The notes beneath the pieces were generated by a model. The model did not search any database, was not told the origin of the DNA, and worked only from the letters and a program-made list of their open reading frames with translations. The translations under genes were made by a program, and so were the position numbers. Shown in pieces: positions 33,567 through 45,837 of a DNA stretch of 64,000 nt. The stretch's first letter is position 1, and each line of letters begins with the position of its first letter. The DNA lies in the NCBI GenBank assembly GCA_027559495.1, contig JAMXSV010000006.1, positions 124,001-188,000 of the forward strand, in the 5' to 3' direction. The stretch comes from Aurifilum marmelostoma. Taxonomy: Eukaryota; Ascomycota; Sordariomycetes; Diaporthales; Cryphonectriaceae.

Positions 33567-36500
33567 TTATGGGCAAAAAGTTTAAAGTAAAAGGAAGTCC
33601 GAGTTTGAGTCCGATATCTTTACACGACATGACACTGGGTTGACAATACGTGACCAGCTGCATCATGACTTTTTAGATTCAAGCCTGAATATGACTTCCA
33701 TCCAGATCTGGGCAGGATTACGATCTTTTCTTCTAGTGTATTGGTGAATAATGGTTGGTGTCCATTAGGGTTTATATTGTCCTGTTGTTGTTGTTTTTGT
33801 CTGGCATGGAGCAGCTCAATCCTTGCAGCAAGTCCTGAAGAACGAAAAGAGTGAATGAGAAATATGGGATGGAACTGAGAAAGGCAAAGGTAGTCATGCG
33901 TCTTCCTTCGCCTACATATGAGGCAATCACCTTTTATGAATCATGGGTTTGAGGTGGCTGACTTGGCTTTCTTGTTGTACCTTTGCACCTACTGGAAGCA
34001 GAGGAAGGATCACACGGTTTTTGTTCCTGTAAATATCATGGAAGAAGTAGTTCTGATAGAAATGCAACTCTTTTTCAATTGTCTACAATATCCCCCGAGT
34101 CTATCATTGTTAAGGTGAGTGTGCAATCTCAGGTGCTGTGAGACCTACCGTGTCTGTAGATCTACCCACTATTCCCTCAAGCCCTCAGAGCTGCAGGAAA
34201 GGACAACTTACCAAGACAATAGCCCGAGTAGCAATGAGCGAGACCCAATTGACCCAAGAAGCAACATGTTGTGGTATTATTAGAAACTGCCTATCAACAT
34301 GTGGTTGGGGTCCAATCGTCGAATCTTGGTGATGCCAAAAATACATTCACAGAGGCTGCATGACAACGGTAATGGGACAAAGTGATCTATATTTTGTTGA
34401 AATAAAGAGGATAACTGACCCAGTGTTTGTGCAATATGGGAGATACTGCAAGGGCGAGATGAGTTCAGCCCGTCCTCCTGTAATCTGCCCTTCGCAAACT
34501 CACGATTTTGGATCTTGCGGCACGAGTCCGAGGTCGCAACAGCGACAAAAGAACACACACTGCACAAGAAATTGGTCTCCTCATTATGTTTGGCGAGTCC
34601 CAGAATAACAGCTGCCTGGGTCGGCCTGTCACGTCAGAAGCTTGGGAAAAGTTGTGCTCAGCTGTAAGTGAAATGTCACTTTGAGACCCCAAAGCCACCA
34701 TCGAGCTTGTGCCAGACAAGACTATATGCAAAGAGACAAAATTTGTCTCTCGAATTTGGCGGCGAAGATGGTCTGTCTATCTATAATTACTGTCTTGTTT
34801 AACCCAGACTTGACCGGGTGGCTGCTCTGGTGAGATCCTCCTCGCTACGACCTATCGCAGAATCTTCCGAGGGGCCAGCGCTGACAGAAATACCCAACTA
34901 TACGTCCTCCTGCAGATGTAATCTTTGGGGGCCTCTCGAGAGATAACTGATGGTTGCACCGGAAATAAAAAGTAACGTTGATGTTGTGTCTATGGGAGAA
35001 CTGCCAGCTCGGCATCCCGGCACCTGCCCGCAAGCGACCAGCATCTGCGATCGAGGCCCACCATGGCTGTATCGCCGATTCTTGTCGACAGCCTTACCCT
35101 TGGGCGCTTGCTGGGCTGTGTTCTGGGCTAGGCTTATATTTTCACTCTTGGCTGTCTTGCAAAGACAGTCTTTTAGTACCTCATTAGGTTGAACTGTATC
35201 GCCGTGGTTGCGCACCGATGCGTGCTATGTTCTCGGCATACGTAAAAAGGAAATAGGGTCAGCGGCGAGCACGTGGCGAGGTCTGGTGACAATAATAATG
35301 ATGATGATTATGATGACAAGGGTACATAATCATTGTTGGAACATATGATGAAGAACAGAATCAGACATACAGAAGCAGAGGAGGTATGAAACAATAAAAA
35401 AAAGGCACACAAGTGAGCGCCACTCGGACTTTTGAGAGTGCATCGGATGACATGCATACTGCCTAGGGTATGTATGTATGTATGTACTTATGTGCGGTCA
35501 CCATCCGAGCTGGGCCTCTGGGGGCTCCTGCCCTCTGGCCCCCTCAGAGCAACAGGCCTATTGGCAGGTCAGGAGGGAGTGCTGACTGCATCCCTAGGCT
35601 CGCTGCTTCCTGCAATGCCAGGTCAGAGCCACGCCAAGCAGGCAGGGAAGGGGGAAGGGCAGGTGCGTGCGTTCAGGCCCCTCGTTCTGCCCAGGTGGCA
35701 CCTGCAGGAGCTGCTGACGAGAGCAATAAGGCCCCTCCCCCCACGGCAACTACTACCACTACCACCCCTGCTGTGGCCTCTGCCTGCCTGTGCGCTCGCT
35801 ATAGGCATGTTTCGCCAGGTAGGGCATGCCCTGTACAACAGAGTCTAGGTTTAGCACTCAAACTGGGAGGTAGAGTTCTTACAAAATAGGGAACAGGACC
35901 ATTTTAGTATGACACACTGGAGGAACATGCCCCTCTTTGGGCCTTCCTGCCTACCGGAACCTGCCCACTACCCACTGCGCCCCCCCTCTGCGCTCCCGTC
36001 CCCCGTTCCCCAATTCCACCCGTCCCGTCTCCTCCTAAGGCAAGGCAGGGCAGGTCAAGGCCTACCTTCGATGAGGCCGCAAACAGTGCCCACAGGGCCA
36101 GAGTGAACCGGATGAACCCTGGAAAGAAGCTTATTCTTTAAAATAGTTGCCAGACCCGCTCCAAGAGGACCGACCTCTCAGTTCAGCCTCGACTCCGCAC
36201 CCTCTGTTTCCCCCACTTTGATGTTCGGGCCTGTCATGTTGTCATCCTATAAATGATCACTCCAAAAACCTGGACAGCCTGCCAAAGGCACAGTCTGACA
36301 TACATACATAACACATGCTGCCCCCACTGAACAAGGTAGCCTTCATAGTCATCTCGCATTACCCTCTGGACGCCACCCTCGGATCTGAGATAAGGTTCTC
36401 TCTCTGTGTGTGTCTCTCTCCACCGTCTCTATAAACACCTCAGCCGAGCCACTCTGTCTGCTCTTCCTCCTCACTGCTGTCATCTGCGAGGTTGTTTTGT

Positions 36501-36706
36501 ACGAGTGATTTGTTTGGGTCTCTATGAAAGATCATCCAGAATCCTAGCTGGCATTGAGACTTTTGGTAGTTCTCAAGCAGCTGTATACATATACACACAC
36601 ATATACCCACCTTCACCTACCTCCTCACTCGCTCTTCTCCGCGCATCCACATCCCGTCAAACTGGTCTACTGCCTCTGGCCAGAGCAACCCCATCAATCA
36701 GCAACC

Positions 36707-37348
36707 ATGGCTCCACTGCCATACCAGAGCCCTCTGGTCTTTGACCCGTCATGGAGAGCTGCTCCCTTGAATTCAGGTATGCGCTCAGAAGTACAGTCTT
36801 CAGGTAAGCAATCAACCCTCTCGTTGCTCATCTCTCCGATTGATCACCCCGCCTGATCTGCCCTGACCGACCAGACCGCTGACACTCTCACAGCCCAGAA
36901 CCACATACACCACATCCTGTACGAGAGTCCCTTTCAGAAGGTAAAGGTCGGTGCGGGCCTCTCCGACTCTGCTCTGAATGGCCTCGCGCGCATCCTCGCG
37001 CCCATCGACTCCTTCCTCAGCCGCCACCCGTCTATCCTGCTACTCACCCGTCTCGCCTGCCTACTGTCGTTCCTGCTCCTGCTGTCTCTCTCGCTGTGGG
37101 ATCTGTATGCCCGGTCGTCGCGCCGGCGGCGGTCCCGCCGAGACGAGGAACGGGTGCGCTTAGACACGTTCCCCCCAGAGAAGCGCGGTAGTGATGCCAA
37201 GATGGACGGGAGGACAGCACTGGTGACAAGAGGCCTGCAGCCCGGCTCTCTGTACCGGGTCACCGACGAGCTGGTTTTCCTGGTCCCCGATGCGGCCGAC
37301 GCACAAGTGCCCCGCAGCGGCGGCTTCCTCGTAGCCGTGGAAGATTGA
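36707..37348 (+). CDS. Hypothetical single-pass membrane protein
   Basis: The start ATG at 36707 has an ACCATGG context. Exon 2 is 36894-37348. Exon 1 ends at 36803 (donor GTAAGC, 183 residues) or 36776 (donor GTATGC, 174 residues); both donors are in the same phase. The protein begins MAPLPYQSPLVFDPSW, continues QNHIHHILYESPFQKVKVG, and has one strong membrane segment (about 80-105, rich in Leu/Ser) followed by an Arg cluster (SSRRRRSRRDEERVR). The positive-inside rule puts the C-terminal part in the cytosol. The final ~60 residues form a small soluble tail (PGSLYRVTDELVFLV). I do not recognise the family or the membrane it sits in. Confidence 0.7.
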
Positions 37349-38397
37349 GAAATGTCCCGGGCAGGGTTGCCTGTTTTATTGTCTGTTTCAGTTTGGGATA
37401 AGGTTCGAGCATGCTGGCTGCGGCTACACGTTATACCCCTTTGACACGCATTTATGTTTTTGTTTGACGACCATCGAGGAGATTGGAGTCTCTGTACGTA
37501 CCTACGAGGAGACCGTCACGAGAGCCTATCTACGCCGCGAGTTCGAACCGCGAAGAGGATTGCGAGCGGGACCACAAGCTGAACTCGACACTGCTTGTAG
37601 TCCCAACATGGAACGCGACGGCTCGTACAGCAGCCTGTCTATGATCAATCTCTCGGAACCGACCAAGGCGAAGTGACGGAGATCTCAGAGGAGGACAAAG
37701 CACGACCTTGAGACCTGAACAAACACAAGATGGAACGGCGGATCTCAAGAGAGCATTCACTCGTTGGAGCCTAGAATCGCAGATACCGACACTCGGACTG
37801 AGATGCGCACTGATTGACAAATCGGCGTTTTTTTATCAATGGCGATATCCTTTTTGGTGGAAATTGACTGGCTGGCTGGCTGGGCTTTTGTCTTTACCAG
37901 AGCCGGCGACGGGGTGAGATGTTCGGAGAGGGGTCGAGAGGAGCGGAAAAGATGGACCACCAGGAAGCCCAGCTATACCCTGGCGTGCGAGAGGCGCCCT
38001 TGTGCTCATTCTCTTCGGGCAAGTCCCATCTCTCTCTCTCTCTCTCGCACACACAAAAGGCCGATCTGGGTCTTCCGGATAAAGATTCGAAAGCGAGTCA
38101 CGAGCTAGATATCCTAGGCGAACTGTACGCGCGATACATATAGCCTTGTCGAAAATAAGACAGATCATCATTCATGATTCTCTCAATTTGCAATCTCCCC
38201 CAGCAAAATCCCTCTTTTCCTAGCAAAAGGGAACGAATTGTATAATCTTGTAAATGAACCACTCAATCCAGCAATGACCCAAATATTTTCCTCCCTGGAT
38301 CCCTTACAGCCGAAAAAAAATTATAAGTAATATTATTGAAGCCATCCCAGCACAGATTGGACCATATCTACTTCACACCACCAAGCGCACCCGCTTT
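37349..38397. other. Convergent 3' intergenic DNA
   Basis: This lies between two genes that converge. It holds both 3' ends, a (TC)n run near 38030-38047 and A-rich DNA near 38310-38330. No supported gene. Confidence 0.6.
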
Positions 38398-40077
38398 TCA
38401 ACCAAACTTCTTCTCAAACCTCTTCAGCATCCCCGTCACCCCCTTCTCAATCCGCCCCGCATTATCCTCAAACCGCCCACGGACTTCCTTCTTGGGCGTG
38501 TACTTGGTCGTCGCCTCGCCCTCGGTCGGCCTGTATGCCTGCTGATGGATCGCGTATGGGTCTGATGCCGACGCCGCCCCTACTCCTCCCTGTGGCGCGT
38601 AGGAGTAGTTCGAGTACCCGCCTGGCGGAGGCGGCGGCAGGCCAGGGCTCGTGATGGGCGGGGTGGCGTGCTGGGCCGGTGCGTAGGGCGGCGCAGGGCT
38701 GACGGGGAAGGGGGCCTGTGCTGTGCCGTAGGGGGACTGCAGCGCGGGCGAGGGCATGGCGCCGGTGGCGGCGGGCATTGTCGCCGCGCGTGCTAGGCCC
38801 GGGTGCTGGTGTTGCTGGTACTGCTGCTGCGGGTGCATGCCGAAGCCCTGAGGCGGCATGCCAGGGGTGCCGATTGGAGGCGCGGGAAAAGTTGGGGCAC
38901 CGGGCGGAGGCTGGAACTGGGGTGGAACGAAGCCCGGGCTCAGGGGGCCGAGGTTGCTGGCTCCGGGGTGATGCATGGCGCCACCTGGGCCCATGAGGCC
39001 CGGAGAGAATGGGGTGCCGGCGTCCTGCATAAGGCGGGCCTGGAGCGGATTCATGACACCGTCCTCGGGAGGCGGGGTCTTTTCCCGGTGCTGGATCTGC
39101 TCGGGGGCGGCGGGAGCGGCTGGGTTGTAGGCCATGGGGACGAAGCTGGCGGGCGGAGGACTGGAGCTGTGGTCGTCGTTGTGGTCGTGGCCGGCGGAAA
39201 CAGCCGACAGGGGCGGGGCGGCGAAGGAGGACACGTTTGCACTGTTGCTGTTGCTGCTGATGCTGCCACCGCTCTGGCTCGTCTGGCTTGTTTGTGCTGG
39301 CGGCGGCGGCGGTGGTGGAAATTCTCCGTTGTTGGCGTCGGCAATGGCGACATTCTCGAGCCTCTGCACGACAGAGCTCACCTCTGCAGGGTGTTGTTGT
39401 CGCTGCTGCTGTGGAGGCGGGGCGGGCTCGTCCTGAACGTCGACTTGGTTGAGGGGTAGGATACGTCGGACGTTGTTGATGAAGGAGAGGGCATCCTCGC
39501 GGGTCCAGAAGTAGATGTCGAGGGAGTGGAGCTTGTAGTGGTACTTGTTCTCGTTGCGCGGGTCGTAGGTGGGCAGATGCCACTCTTCGTGGCCGTCGAC
39601 ATCGCCTACTACCAGGTTCACCACGCACTGCTGTCTGTATGAGTATGTCACATGGACCTTGTCGAGGACTATTGGGTTTTAGGCCACCCCGGCCAGAGTC
39701 AGCTCGTCCATACTCGCTTCGGCACGATCCATAAACAGCCAAGATCAAGAGGGAGAAAGGCGGAGGTTGTGCTCACAGCCGTCGAAAGCATCCTGGTCCT
39801 CTGTGCCGGGCTGGTTGGCGACTTCGATGCGCGCCCTCCTCTCGTTCGCGTTCTCAAACAGGTAAACATAGGAGCCCTTATCGAACCGGTGGTGTGGTGG
39901 GTTGGCGGTTGGCGGGCCGTAGAAGTAGTGCACATCGCCAAAGCTTTGAGATTTCGCCCCGAGAGGCACGTTGTCAGCTTGTTGCACTCCTCGATGATCT
40001 GAGTACGCCTGGAGAGCTCTCTTCCGTGGTCGCCCTTACAGTGTAGCCACGTTCTCTTCACCTGGCCGGACAGCCAT
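38398..40077 (-). CDS. Conserved fungal proline-rich protein, function unknown
   Basis: Three exons, 40077-40062, 39998-39777 and 39668-38398, give 502 residues. The first coding exon is only 16 bases (MAVRP and one base) and joins through a 63-nt intron to DHRGVQQADNVPLG; this is the only join found that avoids the in-frame TAA in that intron. The conserved N-terminal domain (about 1-150) includes FGDVHYFYGPPTANPPHHRF, KGSYVYLFENANERR, GHEEWHLPTYDPRNE and HSLDIYFWTREDALSFI, and looks like a folded, possibly PH-like module. Residues 150-450 are Pro/Gln/Ser-rich and disordered. The C-terminus, VRGRFEDNAGRIEKG then MLKRFEKKFG, is a conserved amphipathic helix that could bind membrane or a partner. 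The role is unknown. Confidence 0.82.
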
Positions 40078-41163
40078 GATGATCACGGGTGTCGATTTCT
40101 CTTTCGGTAGGACTGGAGCAAGCTAGCTGTGGGGATGCGTGGGATAGATCGAACAGACGAGCTGTGTGAAACCGAGAAAGCAGTTTATCCTCTAGAGATG
40201 AGGTGGTAGAGGATTGTAGAAAGAGGAGGGCATGGAAAGAAAGAGGACCAAAAAAAAGATGGAAGACGGCACACATGAGGAAATCTCACGAGAAAGCACG
40301 ATGCACTCGCACCTTCGGCTCAACAGGCCCTTAAATGTATAAGCCCAATTCCCCCCTCCTCAACGTCACCTCCACAGACAATCCCACCCCCGGCACTGCC
40401 GCAACACAGCAAGATCTTCCAACCAGCGTTCCCCTCACCCTGCCCAAAAAGAAAAAGCAACCCCCGGCACCGCATCATGCTGCTTGCTCGGCGCTTAGCA
40501 GTCCAGTCGTTTGCCGTGTTTTCCTGTTCCAGCGTGTGGGCACCCGCTTTTTGGTGGTTGGCCAGTCCGGGGGCCTTGCTGGTGGGGGGGGATTTCCCGT
40601 TGCATGTACCGACTCACCACTTTTAGTATGTCTCAGTACTTGCCGTGGTTTTAGTGTCATATCCTGAGCATCTGGTCAGTACCAGGGTACGTACCGCGTG
40701 CTCGGTACAGACACCATCCTTGCCGGTCGCTGGTCCGTGCTCCCCGCGAGGAAGCATCTCTCGAAATTTCCACACTTTGCTGAAGCCATTGCGATTGATA
40801 CCCCTCGACCTGTGGTGCGCCCTCACCAGAATCTCCAAACGCCAGTCATTGTACAGTAGGAATCCAGGTCGACAAGGTCAGTACTTACCACCCAGAGCGA
40901 AATAATGGCTCCCTCGAGCGACTGCCTGGACTGACTGAGCCTCCCCCAGCGTTCCAGTCCCAGCGGATTTCATCCACGATCCACCACCACACAAAGCCCC
41001 GGGCTGATCGTCGACAAAACACCTTCAAACAGGAACCGATCACAGACAAAAGCAAAGAAGAGAAGGGGATCTCTTCCCCCCCCGGCCCAAACCAACCCCA
41101 GGGCCGCCGCACCTCCTCCTTCCCCTCCCCAATCGGCTCCCCCCCCCCCCGGCTCCGCCCACC
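40078..41163. promoter_or_regulatory. Divergent promoter region
   Basis: 1.1 kb between the start codons of the proline-rich protein (minus) and uS8m (plus). GTAC-centred motifs recur at 40640-40710. Just before the uS8m ATG are several C runs of 8-10. No specific factor site is claimed. Confidence 0.5.
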
Positions 41164-41676
41164 ATGCCTATCGCAAACGTAGTCAACGCCTGCGCCCACC
41201 TCCAGAACGCCTCCCGCGCCCGCCTAGGCCTGACCTCCCTCCCCAACACAAAGCAGAACCTCCTCCTCTCCCTCGCGCTGCACCGCTCCGGCCTCATCTC
41301 CACCGTCGTCCGCGGCGGGCCCCACCCCCCGGACCCAGACACCCTCCTCACGGCCGCCGGCCCGAACGCCGTCACCTCGTACGAGCCCGTTACCACCCAC
41401 AACGTCGCCACCCGCCGCCTGTGGCTCGGCCTCAAGTACATGGACGGCGAGCCCGTCATGCGCAACGTCAGCGCCGTCACCAAGCCCAAGCGGCCCATCA
41501 CCCAGAAGCTCGTGGGCCTGCGCCGCATCGCCAGGGGGTTCGAGAGCGGCTACGTCGACGGCCTCAAGATCGGCGAGTGCATGTTTGTCGCCACCGACAG
41601 CGGCGTGCTGGAGATCAGGGAGGCGCTGGACAAGAAGGTGGGCGGGCTGATATTGTGTCGCGTGAGCCCTTACTGA
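41164..41676 (+). CDS. MRPS8: Mitochondrial small ribosomal subunit protein uS8m
   Basis: The mitochondrial counterpart of bacterial S8, which binds the central domain of the small-subunit rRNA. Single exon, 170 residues, with an ACCATGC start context. It opens MPIANVVNACAHLQNASRAR, the usual S8 N-terminal helix without a long presequence, as is common in fungal uS8m. The C-terminal half carries NVSAVTKPKRPIT, LRRIARGFESGYVDGLK and a terminal VGGLILCRVSPY, matching the S8 RNA-binding fold. It is shorter than many fungal orthologues only in loops. It is strongly GC- and C-rich at third positions, suggesting good expression. Confidence 0.92.
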   Translation: MPIANVVNACAHLQNASRARLGLTSLPNTKQNLLLSLALHRSGLISTVVRGGPHPPDPDTLLTAAGPNAVTSYEPVTTHNVATRRLWLGLKYMDGEPVMRNVSAVTKPKRPITQKLVGLRRIARGFESGYVDGLKIGECMFVATDSGVLEIREALDKKVGGLILCRVSPY

Positions 41677-42475
41677 GAGGGAGAGATACATGGGCGGAAT
41701 AGAAAAAAAAAAAAAAAAAAAAAAAAAAAAGAAAAGGCAGAGGAAGTACGCATTCTGGTCAAGAGAATTTTGTGGCAATCTGGAACTTCATGTTTCTTCG
41801 AGACCGAGATAGAGAGAGAGAGAGCGCGCGCGAGAGATGAAAGAGGTTACGCATGGGTGCAATGCGTTTTTGGAAGACCTACCCTGGGCTGGACATAAAA
41901 TTTGGATGTCTCCTGCTCTGAAGAAGGAGGGAAAAAGGACTCGCCAAATAAGAGGGACTGCGGATGAGCAGAGGCGAGGTGTTTTTGTCCGGGCTGCCCA
42001 TATAATCAGCTCAGGAGAAGTACTATATCGTGCCGCCGCAATCGAATATAGTCACATCATCATTATCACCACCACGAGTATACCAACAAAAGAACAATCT
42101 TCAACTCTTCCAACACACACAAGAATCAAGGAATGACCCCCTCCGCACGAGATTTCAGGCAAGAGCATTCCATTACTCGTCGCAGTGTTCATAGGACACA
42201 TGTGGTTCTATCCATTCTGTCCAGAGATATGTACAAGTGAGGTCTACTCTACCCGCATCTTTCCCAGCCCTGTCCGACAAACGCCCAATTGACCAGAGTG
42301 CACCAAGACCGGTCGAAACTCCAGAGGTATCATGTGTGGGGGAAATAGAAAAGAAAAAAATTGGCCCCTCCCTACTTGACAGAACACACATCATCATGTA
42401 ATGTAGGTGTTCAGAACAGAACAGAAATCATCTGGGGATTCGGCTGCAGTATCACGCAGCCGCCTCTCTCGCCTT
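41677..42475. other. Convergent 3' intergenic DNA
   Basis: 3' ends of uS8m and the disordered protein. It contains a 28-base A run (41703-41730) and an (AG)n/(CG)n stretch at about 41811-41836. No gene is seen. Confidence 0.6.
41703..41730. repeat. Poly-A run of 28
   Basis: The longest homopolymer in the window, 27 bases after the uS8m stop. It may be genomic or may reflect a collapsed or expanded homopolymer. Confidence 0.85.
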
Positions 42476-44706
42476 CTACAGCTCCTCTTCCTCCGCCTGC
42501 TGCGCACCAGCCGCCGGCTGTTGAGCCTCGTCAGCTCCAGCCTTGGCATCCAGAGCTCCGCTAGAGGCCGGCCCATCTGTCTTCACTTGCTCATGAGTAC
42601 CATTCGCCTGGGGCGCATCCGTGCTTTTCGCACCAGGGTTCATGAAAGCTGCGAACAGCGCGTCCGAGGCCTTGGGGGCGCCTTCCGTCTTTTCTGAAGC
42701 TTGTGCACCGAGATCCTTCTGCTCAGATGGTGTCTCGAGCACGCCGCTTTCAGCCGTCTTTGGGGCATCAACCTCCTTCTCGGTCGCTTCAGGGACGACA
42801 TCCTCCACCTTGGTCTCCTCTTTTCCCGGGGCAGACTCAGGCCGCCTGGTAGACGTTGGGGCCTCGACCTTCTCTTCCGAAATCTTCTGAGGCGCGCTTG
42901 CCTTTGTTCTCTTGGGAACGGTAATCGACTCCTCTGCGATGGCAGTCTTGGATATCTTCCTGGTGAGTTCTCTGGCCGAGAAGGGTTCCTCCTTCCTGCT
43001 GGTCTCTGGTGTCGCAGCAGCAGAGGTCGTCGCGGACGTCGGCTTGGACACGACCCTCCTGGCCGGCCCCGCCGTCGCGCTTGGCGGCTTCTTGGTCGCT
43101 GCAGATACCCTTCGGGGCGGTGTTGTGGGCACCTGCACCTTCTCGGCGACCTTGTTGGCGCTCGCTTGCGTGGGGCGCGTCATCCTTGCCAGGAAGCTCT
43201 CGTCGGGCGCCCTGACCTCCTTCTTGGGGACAGGGTGGTCCTTGGCTGTCTGCTTTGGAGGAGGGCCAATGCTGGGCCTTTGACGGGCGGCCACCGAGGC
43301 TGACCTCTTGACTGCCTTCCCATTTGAGGCCATGGATGTCCGGCTCTGAGGCCTGTTCGCATGTGCCGGAGGTGGACCAGCATTCTTTGTCTTTTGTCCT
43401 GACGCGGCCGTGTGGGTGGTCAGCGAAGCAGGCAGCTTCACCGGCCGTGTGGGGGATTTTGGTCGAGGTTTCACAAAGCCGGGAGACACAGTAGAGGGTG
43501 TCTTTTTCTCGGTCGGTGGTTTCTCAGGAGGCGGCGTAGCAGATCGTTTCGGTTCTGCTCGAGGTGCTTTGACGGCAGGTTTGAGTTGGGACGAAGAAGC
43601 TGGCGACTTCAGTGCAGGTGTCGTCGCTGCCGGCTTCAACGTCGTCGTCTTCGCCGTCTTGTCGGTGCCATTCAGAGCCGGGGTGAGCGCGGCACCACCT
43701 CCACTGGCACTGGCACCGGAGCTGCCGCTGTTACCGTTGAGGCCGCCTTTCTCCTCAGCGCCTTCCTTTTGAGCCTGGCTAGGAACAGGTTGAACCTGAC
43801 CCTCTTGCGGAGCTTGACTGCGGCTCCCGCCGCTGGTACCTTTGGCGGCTTCGCTCCGAGGAGCTTGCCTAATCTGGGCCGGCTCGGCAAGCCCTTCTTG
43901 CTTCCTGCTGATAGGTCCTGCTGGGCCGGAGGGGGGTGGTAAAGCCCCTGGCAGCGGCGGTGTTCTGGGCGGCAGGCTCGGTAGGTGGACTGGGTCCAGC
44001 GACGGGGAGGGCGGGGCCTGTGGGACCGGGGAGGGCTTGCGTGGCAGATGAGGAAGGTGCAGAGGGCTCCGTGGTGGCGACTGCTGGGGCAGGTGTAGGT
44101 CTTGTGCCTTGAGCTGAGGAAGGGGAGATGGCGGAGCTGCCGGCGGCCCGGTTGAGCTCTGATCGGGTGCTGTCTGGGCTTGAGACATTGGTCCTTGTGT
44201 GGTCTTGGAGGATGGAGGATGCCGTCTCGGGGTCGCCGCTCAGTTTCCGCGCGGAGATGTTCGAGTCGCCGCTGGCCTGTCTTGCGAGGCCTATGCGACC
44301 GTCCTTTTCGATGGCGACGAAGCTCGTTCGGACTTTGGAAAGGGGCCGTGGGGAATCACTGGCATCTGCAGACGAGAAGAAGAAGATGATGATGAAATTA
44401 GCAATGTGTTGCAAAAGGCTAGTTGTAATAATTGTCTGCGTAAACAATTCAGAGAGGTGGTGAGTTGTGTATATCCTTAGGTCATCTTGAGGTTCTGCGG
44501 TCTTGGTCTGGTTGTGATGGTGTGTTGGACGAGGAAGACACAACAGTCAAGACAACAACAACAACAACAAGAAAAAAAAACAAAGAAAAGTACATACTTG
44601 ACCTCACAGAAGAAACACCACCAGGACTGCGTCCCCTCTCATCCATGGCACCTTCCTCCTTCTTGGCCATCTGCTCCATCATCTTGATCCTATCTCTGAC
44701 GCTCAT
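42476..44706 (-). CDS. Disordered Ser/Pro/Ala/Lys-rich protein with one frame break
   Basis: Exon 1, 44706-44598, encodes MSVRDRIKMMEQMAKKEEGA and a short Ser-rich tail. A 232-nt intron leads to exon 2 at 44365, which starts ASDSPRPLSKVRTSFVAIEK and stays open to a stop at 43869. Past about 43930 the plausible coding frame is the next one, open to a stop at 42476. Dropping one base from the C6 run (plus-strand G6, 43931-43936) joins the two into 665 codons. The body is disordered, rich in Pro, Ala, Ser, Lys and Thr, with many possible phosphosites. I do not know the family; a scaffold or cytoskeleton-linked role is only a guess. It could be an intact gene with an assembly error, or a real frameshift allele. 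Confidence 0.6.
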
Positions 44707-45103
44707 CTTGGCTGGACTGTGGAAGGAATGACTTGAAGAGGAAAAGAAGAAGCAAAGTAAACAAACAAGTCAAGATCGGCAGGCAAAGCCAGAGAAGAAG
44801 AATAGCAATAGAAGGAGAAGAGAAGAGAAGCAAGAAGGGGAAATGTAGGCAAAGATCAACAGCGCGCAGAAGTGGACAAGAAATAGGGGGGAGGGTATAT
44901 CTGAAGTTGAAAGTCCACAGAGGTGTCAGGGACAGTCAAGAGAGAGCCTGTCACAACAAGGAGTGTGGTGTGGTGGTGGTAGTTGTGGTGGTGGTCGTGG
45001 CTGTGGTGATGGTGTGTGGGCTGTGTGTGTGGTCTTGCAGATTGAATGTCCGGGGCCATGACCCAATCCCCGTGCGCATGTGCCAGGCCGACCCCCTTTT
45101 TTT

Positions 45104-45108
<5 letters not shown>

Positions 45109-45136
<28 letters not shown>
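45109..45136. repeat. (TG)n microsatellite
   Basis: About fourteen TG units in the promoter region between the disordered-protein gene and LYS12. Confidence 0.85.
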
Positions 45137-45837
45137 CTTGTCCTGCTTGTTTGTCCCTCTGAGAAGGGGAGGGGGGGCGAGGAGAGGGGGGGGGGGGGAA
45201 CAGCGACAGGAGGGGGGAGAGAGCTCCTGAGCTTAGCGCGACTCAGCAGTTCAAAAAGCTCTCTCGGACGCGTCTGCCCAGGTCACTGTATGTAACTCTA
45301 GTGTGCCCCTTGGCCCGCAGGAGATATGTATGCAGTGTGAAAGGATCTGCAGCCCGCCGATCATGGGTTAGGGATCAAGAGGAAGGGTAGTAGTAGTGAT
45401 ATCAGAAAAATAAAAAAAGATGATGATGGTGGTGGTGCTGAGAAAGAGAGAGGAGATAGGGAGAGGGAGAAGGAGAGGAGAGCCTGGAGGAAGGGTACCG
45501 TCGGAGAGTTAATGACCTGATTAGTATGTGCTTTGCATTTTATGACTATGGGGTTTGAGGATATGAAGCAAAATGACAGGAGGGCCGAGGTGGTGGTCCA
45601 CCCAGGGTTCCCAAGTACGATGGGGTAGGCCTGTTTGACAAATATTGCGGGGTGGGTTCACCAGCTGCTGGCCCTTGTAGTCTTAGGCTGAATGCAGAGA
45701 GGGATTGAGTTTGGGGTATTCTTGTTTGCTCAATTATGCCATGGTTATATTATATATAGCCTTCAGTAGAATGAAAAGAAAAATGGTTGCAGGTGGGTGA
45801 TTGATAGGGCTGAGAGGTGTGTGTGTGCGCAGTACTC

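Larger units (their letters stand above)
31959..36706. other. 4.7 kb gene-empty region
   Basis: No supported gene. Much of 32500-34900 is AT-rich; one sampled line, 32581-32640, counts 33% GC. It contains a C14 run at 33146-33159 and a G12 run at 33555-33566. From about 35450 the base composition returns to the window norm, with (GTAT)n at about 35470. The last 300 bases are CT-rich and probably form the leader of the membrane-protein gene at 36707. Confidence 0.55.

Noticed and set aside
35432..35889. Two overlapping plus-strand frames of about 139 codons
   Set aside because: They overlap each other in different phases, begin in a GTAT repeat and show no domain.
37535..37556. GTTCGAAC, a tRNA T-loop-like string
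   Set aside because: The flanking bases do not form a five-pair T-stem and no acceptor or anticodon arms are present.
43930..44188. Start of the long frame beginning MSQAQTAPD as the true N-terminus of the disordered protein
   Set aside because: The alternative frame here continues the spliced N-terminus (SDSPRPLSKVRTSFVAIEK) and reads as protein; this part is almost all Pro/Ser/Leu and looks like a shadow.
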